Origin: Sphingomonas sp. Y57 | GTDB lineage: Bacteria; Pseudomonadota; Alphaproteobacteria; Sphingomonadales; Sphingomonadaceae | DNA length: 64,000 bases | Reading direction: 5' to 3' | NCBI RefSeq assembly: GCF_001015195.1 | Contig: NZ_LDES01000052.1 | Location: forward strand, 23,141 to 87,140 | Part shown: positions 25,802 through 37,855 of the stretch, piece by piece | Position numbering within the stretch: the first letter of the stretch is position 1 | Layout of the letters: every line of letters begins with the position of its first letter | Program-made: the position numbers and the translations under genes | The notes under the pieces: generated by a model | Databases searched by the model: none | The model's input: the letters and a program-made list of their open reading frames with translations, nothing else | Told to the model about the DNA's origin: nothing

Positions 25802-27244
25802 ATGCGGTGTTCCTGGCTGGCGATGGCGGTGGCGGCGTCGGTGCTTTCAGCACCGGTCATCGCCCAGTCCACGGCAGAAGGCAGGGCCACCGCTTCGCTG
25901 CTGAAGGATCTGCTGCGCTTCGACACGTCGAACGTGCCGGGCGACACGACTGGCCTTGCAGCCCATCTCAAGAATCTTTTCGATGCCGCTGGCATCGACA
26001 ATGAGATCATCACCGCGCCCAACGGCAAGGCTGCTCATTTCATCGCCCGCCTGCGGGGCGACGGATCGAAGCGGCCGGTGTTGCTGGCGGCTCATGCGGA
26101 CGTCGTTCCCGCCGACCGGTCGACCTGGTCGGTCGATCCCTTCGGGGGGATCGAGAAGGATGGCTATATCTGGGGTCGGGGGGCGCTCGACAACAAGGGT
26201 GCGGTCGCGGCCTTTGCCCGAGCGATGCTGCGGCTCAAGGCTTCGGGCATACCGCTCCGCCGCGATGTCGTCTTCATGGCCGAGGCCGATGAGGAGCAAG
26301 GCCCCTACGGCACATTATGGCTAGCCAAGGATCATTGGGACCGGATGGATGCAGAGTTTGTCCTCAATGAGGGCGGCGAAATCCTGAACAAGAACGGCAA
26401 GGTCCACGAACTGACCGTGAGCTTTGCCGAGAAGGTTTCGGTGAGCTTCAAGGTCAAGACCAGCGGCATGACCTCCCACAGTTCGCGGCCGCTGCCGGTG
26501 GACCTTACCGCAAATGGCCAACTCGTCACCGCCCTGGAGAAGCTTCAGCGCTACGCCACGCCGATCACGCTGACGCCGGAGATGCGAATCTATTTCAGCC
26601 GGCTTGCCAAGCTGCATCCGGGCCCGCTCGGCGATGTGATCGGCCGGATGCTCGTGGCGTCCGATCCCGCCACGGCACTGAGGGCGACCGACGCGATGAT
26701 GGCCGCCGGCGGCCAGGAGCTGGCCCTGGGCGGCCTCGTCCGGAACACCATGGTGGTCATGATGATCACCGGAGGTTTCAAGGCGAACGCGATGCCCACG
26801 CAGGCGGAGGCCCTGGTCAACGCGCGCTTGCTGCCCGGCACCGACGTGCCGGCCTTTCTGGACGAGCTTCGTGCCGTCATCGGCAATTCCCGGGTCGAGC
26901 TGGAGGTCGTCAGCAGCCTGCCGAAGGAACAGGTGCTCGATTATCTGCGCGGCAGGACGTCGATCAAGCCATCCTCGCTCGACACCGACCTGTTCCGCGC
27001 CATCGAAAGCAATGCACACGCGACCTGGCCCGGGGTCACCGTCTTACCGACGATGCTGGCCGGGGGGACCGACGCCACGCCCTGGCGTCAGCGCGGCATT
27101 CCCGTCTACGGCATCGCTCCCTTCCCGGTCGATCCGGGCGGACGCGGCGGCGTACATGGCGCCGACGAGCGTGTACCGACCGCCGGCATCGACAAGGGCA
27201 GCGAGTATATTTTCCGTATCGTCCGGGATGTGGCGACGCGCTAG
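25802..27244 (+). CDS. exported M20-family metallopeptidase
   Basis: A 480-residue protein. The ATG at 25802 follows GGAGAGCAGGTG. Residues 2-22 form a signal peptide (SWLAMAVAASVLSAPVIAQ), placing the enzyme in the periplasm. Metal-site motifs of the M20/ArgE/DapE clan are complete: AHADVVPAD, GRGALDNKGA, the general base and ligand pair in AEADEEQGP, and a late histidine in GRGGVHGADE. Members hydrolyse dipeptides or N-acyl amino acids at a two-zinc centre. It is coupled to the TonB receptor gene, so it probably processes what the receptor imports. It might serve the same catabolic purpose as the exported lyase 15 kb away; this is inference. Confidence 0.88.
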   Translation: MRCSWLAMAVAASVLSAPVIAQSTAEGRATASLLKDLLRFDTSNVPGDTTGLAAHLKNLFDAAGIDNEIITAPNGKAAHFIARLRGDGSKRPVLLAAHADVVPADRSTWSVDPFGGIEKDGYIWGRGALDNKGAVAAFARAMLRLKASGIPLRRDVVFMAEADEEQGPYGTLWLAKDHWDRMDAEFVLNEGGEILNKNGKVHELTVSFAEKVSVSFKVKTSGMTSHSSRPLPVDLTANGQLVTALEKLQRYATPITLTPEMRIYFSRLAKLHPGPLGDVIGRMLVASDPATALRATDAMMAAGGQELALGGLVRNTMVVMMITGGFKANAMPTQAEALVNARLLPGTDVPAFLDELRAVIGNSRVELEVVSSLPKEQVLDYLRGRTSIKPSSLDTDLFRAIESNAHATWPGVTVLPTMLAGGTDATPWRQRGIPVYGIAPFPVDPGGRGGVHGADERVPTAGIDKGSEYIFRIVRDVATR

Positions 27245-27404
27245 TTCGCCGCTGCCCGAGACGATAGCTTCTATATTTCCGTGAGCGCCGGGTGCGACCT
27301 TTCGGTCCGTGCCCGCAAATCCCTGTTCCGCGATGTGCTTTGACTGGCGGCGGCATCCGATCGCTGGCGCTGGATGCCCATGGCGAACCGCCTGACGGAT
27401 CGAA

Positions 27405-27437
27405 GGCCCCACGCATCGGAAACCGACGCATGGGGCC
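27405..27437. terminator. possible bidirectional terminator hairpin
   Basis: GGCCCCACGCATCGG pairs with CCGACGCATGGGGCC (13 of 15 pairs, three-base loop) between the convergent M20 and czcA genes. It lacks a T-tract on either side, so it may be a Rho-dependent pause or an mRNA-end stabiliser. Confidence 0.35.
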
Positions 27438-27443
27438 CGGCGA

Positions 27444-30623
<3,180 letters not shown>

Positions 30624-31868
30624 TCAGTGGTCGTGGCTCGCGCCGGACTTCTCGATGTCCGCCTTGATGACGTAGCTGCCCTTGGTCACATAGGTCTGGC
30701 CCGGCTTGATGCCCGATATGACCTCGGTCCATTCGGGACCGCGCATGCCCAGTTCGAGCATGCGGACCTCATAGGTGTCGCGAACCTGGGCGAAGACCAC
30801 CGTGAAGTCGCGGAACGCCTGCAGCGCCTCGGTACGAACAGCCAATGGCACGGAACGCCGTTCGATGGTGACGATGCCCTTCACGGTCATGCCAGGGCGC
30901 CAGAAGCCATCAGGGTTGGCAAGCGGCACACGGGCGATGAGCGAGCCGGTCATGGCGTCGGCGACGGGACGGAAATCGCGGATCGTCGAGGATATCGTCC
31001 GGCTACCCTCGACCAGTCCGAGCTGGACGCTCTGTCCGGGGCGGATGCGCTCCATGTCGCGCGGGAATACCGGGAAGGCTGCGGTGGTCCGGCTCGGGTC
31101 GGCGATGACGAAGAGGGGCTGGCTGCCGGCGACCGTGCCGACATTGGCGCTGCGTTCGGACACGACGCCGCCGATCGGCGCAGTGACCGCGTAGACTTGC
31201 ATGCTTTCGCTGCTCTCGACCCGCGCCAGCATCTGACCGGGCCGGACGCGGTCACCGATATTGGGGCCGACCGCGACGACGCGGCCAGGGAATTTCGCAC
31301 CGACCTCTGCCGTCCCTGACGGATCGAGCTCGACACGACCGACGAGTTCCACCGTCTCGGCGATTTCGCCGGGACCGGCCCGATCAACCGTTATGCCCGC
31401 GGCTCTCGCGGCGGCGGCCGGGATGGTCACCCGTCCCTCATAGGAGGCATATTTCCATTGATGGCGCCGCCCGCCTTCGCCGGCGGTCACCGCCACATCG
31501 AAGCTGTGGGGCTCGACGACGCGGGACGTGCCGCGCAGATAATCCTCTTCCGGCCGGAAAGCGATGCGATTGATCTCGCCGTCGAGGCGGCGAAGTTCCA
31601 CCGAAAGCTGGACCTCGGCCGGCGGGACGGGTTTGTCTTCGCGATAGGCGTACATCCGGAACTCCGGAGGAACACCGTCCTCGAAGATGGTGACCTCGAT
31701 CGCGAAGGCGCCGTCGCGCAGCATGCGCCCGTTATGGGGGCCGCGTTCGAAGTCGGCGGGTGCGGCGCCATGCTCGGCACCTTCGGATTTCTCGCTACCG
31801 CCGCTGCAACCCACGAGGGGCAAGGGCAGAAGAAGGGCCGCGGCCAGCGCGGCATGGAGTCGGGACAT
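30624..31868 (-). CDS. czcB: RND efflux periplasmic adaptor, CzcB type
   Basis: A 414-residue lipoprotein: signal LLLPLPLVGC with the lipobox cysteine near residue 21. An extra N-terminal domain (~40-130, starting FERGPHNGRML) typical of metal-efflux adaptors is followed by the barrel-sandwich hybrid (VVAVGPNIGDRVRPGQMLARVES) and beta-barrel domains. The C-terminus ends SGASHDH, giving two metal-binding histidines. It bridges CzcA and the outer-membrane channel. Its ATG overlaps the czcC stop by one base. Confidence 0.92.
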   Translation of the reverse strand: MSRLHAALAAALLLPLPLVGCSGGSEKSEGAEHGAAPADFERGPHNGRMLRDGAFAIEVTIFEDGVPPEFRMYAYREDKPVPPAEVQLSVELRRLDGEINRIAFRPEEDYLRGTSRVVEPHSFDVAVTAGEGGRRHQWKYASYEGRVTIPAAAARAAGITVDRAGPGEIAETVELVGRVELDPSGTAEVGAKFPGRVVAVGPNIGDRVRPGQMLARVESSESMQVYAVTAPIGGVVSERSANVGTVAGSQPLFVIADPSRTTAAFPVFPRDMERIRPGQSVQLGLVEGSRTISSTIRDFRPVADAMTGSLIARVPLANPDGFWRPGMTVKGIVTIERRSVPLAVRTEALQAFRDFTVVFAQVRDTYEVRMLELGMRGPEWTEVISGIKPGQTYVTKGSYVIKADIEKSGASHDH

Positions 31869-33106
31869 CAGCGTGCCTCCTGGGCGATATTGGTGTAGCG
31901 GCCGGTCTGCCGATCGAGGTCGACCTTGGCCTCGTGGAAGCGGCGGGCTGCGGCGATCATTCGGCTGCGAGCGGCTGTCAGGGCGTTTTGCGCCGCCGAC
32001 ACATCGGTGAAGCTGAAGAAGCCGCGATTGTAACCGCTGCGGACCTCCTTCAACGTCTTCTCGGCGACGGGCACGACATCGTCGCGGATCGCCTCGGCCT
32101 CATGCCGCGATTCCTCGACCTTCTCGGTCGAAAGCGCGATCTCGCGGTTCAGATTCCACCGCTCGACCGCGACGTCGGCTTCGATCCTACGGCGCTCGGC
32201 CTGCGCTTCGGCAAGGCGTGCCGTAGCGAGCCGGCGACCACCGATCGGGATCGAGACACCGGCGACCAGGCCGAAGTCGCCGGTGCGCAGATAGCGCGGC
32301 CCTGCCGAGATCGTCGGATCCTTCACCGTATTGGCGCGCTGCAGTTCGGTTGCCGCTTCGGCCCGTTTACCTCGCGCTTCGCCAACGGCCATGTCCGCGG
32401 GCGACGCGATCACCGGACCCGCCGACGTCGCGAATTCGAGGAAGTCCGATGCCGGAACGACGAAATCGGCTGAGGTTTCGGCTCCCCAGAAGGAGGCGAG
32501 CCGATTGAGCGCAGCATCGCGGGCATGGATCGCCAGTTCGAGGTCCACCTTCGCTTCCGCCACGGACGTCCGCGCGCGAGTTCCGGCAAAGATCGGGTCA
32601 CGCGCCGAACCGACACGGCGGCGCACCTCCCGTTCGAGCTCCTCGGTCACCGCCAGCTTCTCGCGGGCTATGCCGATGGTGGCCTCAGCCGCCTGGACCT
32701 CGACATAGATGCGCTGCACGGCGGCTATGATGTCGAGGCGAGCGACCAACGCTTCGGCCTGGGCCAGATCGAGGTCGCGGTTCGCGACGGCGACACGCGC
32801 GTCGCGCTTGCCGCCGCGTTCGATGCGCTGGCTGTACGTTCCGGTCACCTGGAACTGGTCGGTGAGCTCACGCTTGGGCGGTCCGAAATTCTCCGCCATC
32901 ACTTCGATGGTAGGCTGGGGCCGCAGACCGGCGGCAGTGCGTGCCGCCGTCAGCGCCTCGGTCCGGGCGGTGGCCGAAGCCGTCTGCGGAGATGCCGCCA
33001 GGGCGCGCCGAAAGGCCTCGTCGAGCGTCAGCGTTTGGCTTTGCGCCAATGCCGCTGATGACAGGCCAACGCTCAGCGCGAGCGCGGCCCGTAAACGGGT
33101 AAACAT
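31868..33106 (-). CDS. czcC: outer-membrane efflux channel of the TolC family, CzcC type
   Basis: A 412-residue exported protein with signal peptide (ALALSVGLSSAALA) and two long helical repeats of the outer-membrane efflux protein fold (PF02321), for example SPQTASATARTEALTAART and later VGEARGKRAEAATELQRAN. It forms the trans-envelope channel of the Czc pump. It is the second gene of the operon, about 60 bp after the histidine-rich protein gene. Confidence 0.9.
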   Translation of the reverse strand: MFTRLRAALALSVGLSSAALAQSQTLTLDEAFRRALAASPQTASATARTEALTAARTAAGLRPQPTIEVMAENFGPPKRELTDQFQVTGTYSQRIERGGKRDARVAVANRDLDLAQAEALVARLDIIAAVQRIYVEVQAAEATIGIAREKLAVTEELEREVRRRVGSARDPIFAGTRARTSVAEAKVDLELAIHARDAALNRLASFWGAETSADFVVPASDFLEFATSAGPVIASPADMAVGEARGKRAEAATELQRANTVKDPTISAGPRYLRTGDFGLVAGVSIPIGGRRLATARLAEAQAERRRIEADVAVERWNLNREIALSTEKVEESRHEAEAIRDDVVPVAEKTLKEVRSGYNRGFFSFTDVSAAQNALTAARSRMIAAARRFHEAKVDLDRQTGRYTNIAQEAR

Positions 33107-33166
33107 ATGCTGTCTCCTGATCCTGAAGGTGCGGCAGGCCGAGGCGGCGCTATCCGCGATGCAGGA

Positions 33167-33523
33167 TCAGGCTGAAGGCGGCTCGGCCAGGGGCGCTACG
33201 ATGCCGGACCCATGCCAGGCGTCGTCGAGCGGCAGGTTCCGCTGCCGGACGAAGGGGCGCGGCGCGATCGACGCGACCTCGGTTGGCGCGACGTCGAACG
33301 ACAGATGCGAATGATGGCCAGCCGCGGGCGATGACTTCTGACCACCTTGCTCGTCGGCCGAAGCACTCGCGGCATCGTAATCGTGGGCGTCAACCGCATG
33401 ATCGTCATGATGGCTGGCGATCGCGATGTAATCATGCTCCCCGAAATGCGGCGCAGCTGCCCCCATCGAGCCATGGGACAGGGCTACCACCAGGATCAGC
33501 AATGCAGACAAGAGACGGCCCAT
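33167..33523 (-). CDS. small exported histidine-rich protein at head of czc operon
   Basis: A 118-residue protein from the ATG at 33523, preferred over an upstream in-frame start because AAGG precedes it and a signal peptide begins there (LLSALLILVVALSHGSMGAAA). The mature region contains at least nine histidines interleaved with aspartates (HFGEHDYIAIASHHDDHAVD, HDYD, AGHHSHLSF), a pattern that binds divalent metals. It precedes czcC on the same strand. Small proteins of this sort accompany czc operons and may buffer or sense periplasmic zinc or cobalt. No named family is claimed. Confidence 0.7.
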   Translation of the reverse strand: MGRLLSALLILVVALSHGSMGAAAPHFGEHDYIAIASHHDDHAVDAHDYDAASASADEQGGQKSSPAAGHHSHLSFDVAPTEVASIAPRPFVRQRNLPLDDAWHGSGIVAPLAEPPSA

Positions 33524-33607
33524 GATGCCTTGGGCAGTAGCAGTTCGCGAAATAGCGCGCAATGTCAGGTCGAACGCCCTCGACCGGAGTCAGGTTCGGC
33601 CGTCGCC

Positions 33608-34837
33608 TCAGACGCGTTCGATGATCGCCGCGGGGGCGAGGCCACCGGCCGCGCACATGGTGATCAGACCGGTCGAGAGGTCGCGCCGCTCCAGTTCGTC
33701 GAGCAGCGTGCCGACGAGGATCGCACCGGTTGCGCCGATCGGGTGGCCGAGCGCCATCGCGCCGCCATTCACATTGACCCTGTCCCGGTCGATGCCGAGG
33801 TCGCGCATGAATTTGGCCGGCACGACCGCGAAGGCTTCGTTGACTTCGAACAGGTCTATGTCGCCAATCTCCATGCCGGCCTGCGCAAGCGCCCTGCGCG
33901 CCGCAGGGACCGGACCGTTGAGCATCAGGGTAGGGTCGTCGCCCACCGTCGTCATGGCTCTGATGCGGGCGCGGGGCTTCAGGCCGTGCGCCTTGGCATA
34001 GGCGGCCGACGCGAGGAGCAGCGCTGCCGCTCCGTCGACCACGCCCGAACTGGTCGCGGCGGTGTGGACATAGTTGATCTCGACATCGGGATAGGCGGTG
34101 CGCAGCAGCGACCCATAGCTGTTGCCTTCCTCGTCGATCACCCGATCGAAGAAGTCGGGGAAGGCCGGCTTGAGCTTGGCGAGTCCCTCGGCGGTCGTCT
34201 GCGGGCGCGGGAATTCCTCGCGATCGAGGGCGAGGACGCCGTTTTCGTCATGAACGGGAATGAGGCTGCGCGCGAAGCGGCCCTCGCGGATCGCCGTATC
34301 GGCGCGCTGCTGGCTCAGCAGGGCGAGGGCGTCGAGTTCTTCGCGGGTGAAGCCGTCGAGCGTGGCGATCAGGTCTGCGGCGATGCCCTGATGGGGCTGG
34401 GGGATGCGCTTGCGCAGCCGCATATTTCCCGAATCCATCATGAATTCGCGCGACAACGTCCGGGTATGCGACATGGATTCGACGCCGCCGGCGACGATCA
34501 GGTCCTGCATCCCGGACAGGATGCCCATCGCGCCGAGGTTCATCGCGGTGAGCCCCGACCCGCAGAAGCGGTCGAGCGAGAAGCCGGGCACGCGCCGGTC
34601 GTAGCCTGCGTCGAGCGCCGCCATCCGGGCGAGATTGAGGCCCTGCTTGCCTTGCTGGGTGTTGACGCCGGTGATCACGTCGTCGACGTCGGCGGTATCG
34701 ATGCGGCTGCGCTCGCGCAGCGCGCCGAGCAGGGTGGAGAAGAGATGCTGCGGGTGGATCGCCGACAGGCCGCCGGATTCGGCCTTGCCGATGCCGCGCG
34801 GGGTGCGCACCGCGTCGATGATCCAAACCTCCTGCAT
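33608..34837 (-). CDS. acetyl-CoA acetyltransferase / 3-ketoacyl-CoA thiolase
   Basis: A 409-residue thiolase. The acyl-accepting cysteine is Cys92 in DRFCGSGL. The second catalytic motif NGGAMALGHPIGATGA and the terminal CAAGGLAPA cysteine loop are intact. It cleaves a 3-oxoacyl-CoA with CoA (or condenses acetyl-CoA). It is transcribed away from the iclR gene, and the 193-bp spacer holds two candidate operators. It probably performs the last thiolytic step for the acids activated by the ligases of this region. Confidence 0.92.
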   Translation of the reverse strand: MQEVWIIDAVRTPRGIGKAESGGLSAIHPQHLFSTLLGALRERSRIDTADVDDVITGVNTQQGKQGLNLARMAALDAGYDRRVPGFSLDRFCGSGLTAMNLGAMGILSGMQDLIVAGGVESMSHTRTLSREFMMDSGNMRLRKRIPQPHQGIAADLIATLDGFTREELDALALLSQQRADTAIREGRFARSLIPVHDENGVLALDREEFPRPQTTAEGLAKLKPAFPDFFDRVIDEEGNSYGSLLRTAYPDVEINYVHTAATSSGVVDGAAALLLASAAYAKAHGLKPRARIRAMTTVGDDPTLMLNGPVPAARRALAQAGMEIGDIDLFEVNEAFAVVPAKFMRDLGIDRDRVNVNGGAMALGHPIGATGAILVGTLLDELERRDLSTGLITMCAAGGLAPAAIIERV

Positions 34838-34896
34838 CGTCTTTCCTTCCGTCGGGCCGTCCGCCCACCGGGATGGGCGGGCGAATATGTTTCATT

Positions 34897-34913
34897 CGTT
34901 CTATATACGAACG
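34897..34913. promoter_or_regulatory. palindromic site upstream of thiolase gene
   Basis: CGTTCTATATACGAACG has perfect CGTTC/GAACG arms. A near copy (TTCTATAT.CG..AC on the minus strand) stands at 43465-43480 upstream of the DUF35/Ltp2 operon. It may be a promoter element or a second binding site for the IclR regulator. Confidence 0.45.
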
Positions 34914-34985
34914 TCTTGCGCAGGCACGCGATGACTGTCAAGCCAGTAGCGCCTTGACAGGAGAGGCGATCTTGCGGGATCAACA

Positions 34986-35000
34986 GTTCAATAATCGCAC
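34986..35000 (+). promoter_or_regulatory. candidate IclR operator, site a
   Basis: GTTCAATAATCGCAC matches the window consensus GTTCGATAATCGCAC at 14 of 15 positions. It ends 30 bp before the TTG start of iclR and so could mediate autoregulation as well as act on the divergent thiolase gene. Confidence 0.65.
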
Positions 35001-35030
35001 GAAGCCGTAGGGCCACGAAAGGATCATCGC

Positions 35031-35864
35031 TTGGAAGCCAGGAACAGCCGCAGGGGATCGGTTGCCGATACGAAGGGGCCAAACGACGAGGGGCAGCCCG
35101 AGGGACGCTATCTGCAGAGCGTCGATCGGATGGGCGGTTTCGCCAAGGGGCTTGCGGTGATCGAGGCGTTCGGCAAGGGGCGCAACACGCTGACCATAGC
35201 GGAGGTGGCGCGGTTGAGCGGGCTCGATCGTGCCTCGGCGCGTCGCTGCCTGCTCACCCTGGTCGAAGCCAAATATGCCTCGACCGACGGCCGCTATTTC
35301 GAGCTGACGCCGCGCATCCTGCGGCTCGGCCACAGCTATATGGCGGCCTCGCTGCCGCGCCTGATCCAGCCGACGCTCGACCATCTGTCGGATACGCTGC
35401 GCGAGAGCGTCTCGGCGGCCGTGCTCGACGGGCATGAGGTGGTGTATATCGCCCGCGCGGCCCACCATCGGATCATCGGCCCGGGGCTGCATCCGGGCAG
35501 CCGGCTGCCGGCCTTCTGCACCTCGCTCGGCCGCGTCATGCTCGCAGCGCTGCCGGTCGATCAGGCCAAGGCGCTGCTGTCGGGCAGCGAGCGTCCCGCG
35601 ATCACCAGCTACACCATCACCAAGGTGCCCGAACTGATGGCCGAACTGAAGCGCGTGCGGGAAAACGGCTATTCGATCATCGACCAGGAGATGGAGATCG
35701 GCTCACGGTCGATCGCGGTCCCGATCGTCAATTTCGCGGGGCATACCATTGCCGGCATCACCGTGGCGGTTCACGCCGTCAGGGCCGAGCCGGAGCGGCT
35801 GCGCGACGAGATTCTGCCCCACCTGCTCGACGCCAAGGCGCAGCTCGGCGCCATACTGCCCTGA
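35031..35864 (+). CDS. IclR-family transcriptional regulator (PcaR/PobR-like)
   Basis: A 277-residue regulator. The TTG at 35031 is placed eight bases after AAAGGA; no ATG occurs before residue 34. The N-terminal winged HTH (LTIAEVARLSGLDRASARRCLLTL) is followed by the IclR effector domain from ~residue 100 (VSAAVLDGHEVVYIARAAHHR, then SIAVPIVN). Members such as PcaR and PobR activate aromatic-acid genes by binding over the -10 region of promoters. Eight copies of a PcaR-like site lie in this window, one just upstream of this gene, making it the probable master regulator of the catabolic region. Confidence 0.92.
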   Translation: MEARNSRRGSVADTKGPNDEGQPEGRYLQSVDRMGGFAKGLAVIEAFGKGRNTLTIAEVARLSGLDRASARRCLLTLVEAKYASTDGRYFELTPRILRLGHSYMAASLPRLIQPTLDHLSDTLRESVSAAVLDGHEVVYIARAAHHRIIGPGLHPGSRLPAFCTSLGRVMLAALPVDQAKALLSGSERPAITSYTITKVPELMAELKRVRENGYSIIDQEMEIGSRSIAVPIVNFAGHTIAGITVAVHAVRAEPERLRDEILPHLLDAKAQLGAILP

Positions 35865-35923
35865 TCGCCGGATCTTGCTGATTGCTCCGCCGCATTTTGC
35901 GGCTTGACCCTTGGTGTGCAGAT

Positions 35924-35938
35924 CGTCAATTATCGTAC
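35924..35938 (-). promoter_or_regulatory. candidate IclR operator, site b
   Basis: On the minus strand it reads GTACGATAATTGACG. It overlaps a second perfect palindrome, TCGTAC-CAAT-GTACGA (35933-35948). It lies 61 bp upstream of the MFS start. Confidence 0.55.
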
Positions 35939-35998
35939 CAATGTACGAAACTTGGCGGATCGGTCGCGAGGCGGCCCGGCCCGAGGAGAGGAGCGGCC

Positions 35999-37357
35999 GT
36001 GGCGCAAGGCGGAATGGACGAAGGTGACGCGGCGGGCGCGGGGCCGGGTTGGCGGAACTGGCTGATCGCGTTGCTGCTCGCCTTCTGTTATACCATGTCC
36101 TATGTCGACCGGCAGGTGATCAGCCTGTTGATCGAGCCGATCAAGGCGGCGCTGTCGCTCAGCGACACCCAGTTCGGGCTGATGCAGGGCATCAGTTTCT
36201 CCTTCTTCTATGTTGCCGCCTCGCTGCCGCTCGCCTGGCTCGCCGACCACACCCGCCGTTCACGGCTGATGGCGGTATGCGTCGCCGCGTGGAGCGCGAT
36301 GACGATGCTCTGCGCGTTCGCCGCCAACTTCTGGCAGATGCTCGCCGCGCGGATCGGCATCGCGGCCGGCGAGAGCGGGCTCACGCCAGCCGCGCTGGCT
36401 ACTCTGTCCGACCGCTTCGATCCCAGGACCCTGCCGACCGCGACGGCGATGTACATGCTGGCGCCGTTCGTCGGCGGCGGCCTGGCCCTGGGCGGGGGCG
36501 GGGCGCTCTATGCGGCGGTGACCCGCTGGGCGGCCGTCGACGGGTCGGTCTTCGCCGAGCTCGCCGCCTGGCAATGGGTGTTCCTGATCGTCGGTGCGCC
36601 CGGGCTGCTCGCTGCCGTCCTGCTGCTGCTGATCCGCGACCGGCGCCCGGCCGGCGTCGCGAGGGAAGGACAGGGGATGGGCGAGATGATCGCCTTCTTC
36701 CGGCGCGAATGGCGGATCATGGGCACCTACGCGATGGCGATGTCGGTGCTGATGACCCTGCTCAGCAGCTACGTCACCTGGCTGCCCGCCGCGATCATGC
36801 GATCCAAGGGCGTCGATGAAGCGACGATGGGGACCTTGTTCGGCCCGATCTACCTGTTGTCGGGGGCGGCGGGCACGATTTCCGCCGGGGTGCTGATCAT
36901 GGCGCGCGGCGGGGAGGACAAGGTGCGCGCGGTGCTGCGCTACATGATCCTGCTGGTCGCGCTGCTCTGGCCGGTCGGCACCTTCGGCCTCCTCACCGAT
37001 TCGCTTCACGCCGAGCTGGCGATGATGGGCGTGGCGCTGTTCCTGATCAGTTCGGTCACCAGCCTGTCGTCGCTGCCCTTCCAATATGTTACCCCGCGCC
37101 ACCTGCGCGCGCAGGCTATCGCAATCCTGGCGGCGCTGAGCGCGTTGTTCGGAACGGGCCTGGGGCCGGTGCTGGCGGGGGTGATGAGCGACCACCTGAC
37201 CGACGCGCACTTCCCGCTGTCGATGGCGCTCTCGATCATCGCGGCGGTGGTCTGCCCGATCGTGCTGCTGCTGCTGACCTTGGCACTGCGGCGCCATGCG
37301 ACGGTGCGGCTCGACCTCGCCGGGCGGGAGGGGCTGATGGCCCCGGCACTGGCCTGA
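35999..37357 (+). CDS. MFS transporter
   Basis: A 452-residue, 12-helix permease. The GTG at 35999 is chosen because GAGGAGAGGAG ends five bases before it; a frame opening at 35882 would run through the operator. The family signature between TM2 and TM3 is visible (LADHTRRSRL), and the first helix carries YTMSYVDRQVISLLIEPIK, typical of the organic-acid symporter group common in sphingomonad catabolic clusters. It probably takes up the growth substrate or an acidic intermediate. Its stop overlaps the next ATG by one base. Confidence 0.88.
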   Translation: MAQGGMDEGDAAGAGPGWRNWLIALLLAFCYTMSYVDRQVISLLIEPIKAALSLSDTQFGLMQGISFSFFYVAASLPLAWLADHTRRSRLMAVCVAAWSAMTMLCAFAANFWQMLAARIGIAAGESGLTPAALATLSDRFDPRTLPTATAMYMLAPFVGGGLALGGGGALYAAVTRWAAVDGSVFAELAAWQWVFLIVGAPGLLAAVLLLLIRDRRPAGVAREGQGMGEMIAFFRREWRIMGTYAMAMSVLMTLLSSYVTWLPAAIMRSKGVDEATMGTLFGPIYLLSGAAGTISAGVLIMARGGEDKVRAVLRYMILLVALLWPVGTFGLLTDSLHAELAMMGVALFLISSVTSLSSLPFQYVTPRHLRAQAIAILAALSALFGTGLGPVLAGVMSDHLTDAHFPLSMALSIIAAVVCPIVLLLLTLALRRHATVRLDLAGREGLMAPALA

Positions 37358-37842
37358 TGGACGCGACAGACCGGCTCGCCGCAATTCAAGAGATAAGGCA
37401 GCTCAAGGCGCGCTATTTCCGCTGCGTCGACGAGAAGGACTGGGACGGCCTTGCCGCCGTCTTCGCGCCCGACGCGGTGTTCGACCACAGCCGGGGCGGC
37501 AGCATCCGCGATCCGTGGACCGGCGAATGGGAGCCGCCACTTCCCGCCGAGCCGATCCTCAGCGTCGGCCGCGAGGCGATCATGGCGCGCATCCGCGGCG
37601 TGGTGGAGGAACTGCGCACCGTCCACCAGGGCTTCATGCCCGAGATCGAGATCCTGGACGATCGCAGCGCGACGGGCATCTGGGCAATGAGCGACCAGCT
37701 CTACGACCGCGCAGGCCGGCTGATCCTGAGCGGCAGCGGCCATTATCACGAACGTTATGAGCGGGGCCCGGAGGGGTGGACGATCAAGACCACCGGGCTG
37801 ACCCGCCTGTGGGTGGTACGCGGCGACGGCGCAAGGCCGTGA
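37357..37842 (+). CDS. SnoaL/NTF2-like protein (possible dehydratase)
   Basis: A 161-residue cone-fold protein: IQEIRQLKARYFRCVDEKDWDGLAAVFAPDAVFD near the start is the SnoaL-like signature, and the C-terminal half carries SGSGHYHERYE with paired histidines lining the cavity. Family members include scytalone-type and bile-acid 7-alpha dehydratases, and also non-enzymatic proteins. In this SDR- and CoA-rich context a hydroxyacyl or hydroxysteroid dehydratase is reasonable but unproven. It is translationally coupled to the MFS gene. Confidence 0.78.
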   Translation: MDATDRLAAIQEIRQLKARYFRCVDEKDWDGLAAVFAPDAVFDHSRGGSIRDPWTGEWEPPLPAEPILSVGREAIMARIRGVVEELRTVHQGFMPEIEILDDRSATGIWAMSDQLYDRAGRLILSGSGHYHERYERGPEGWTIKTTGLTRLWVVRGDGARP

Positions 37843-37855
37843 GCGAAGGAGCGAC

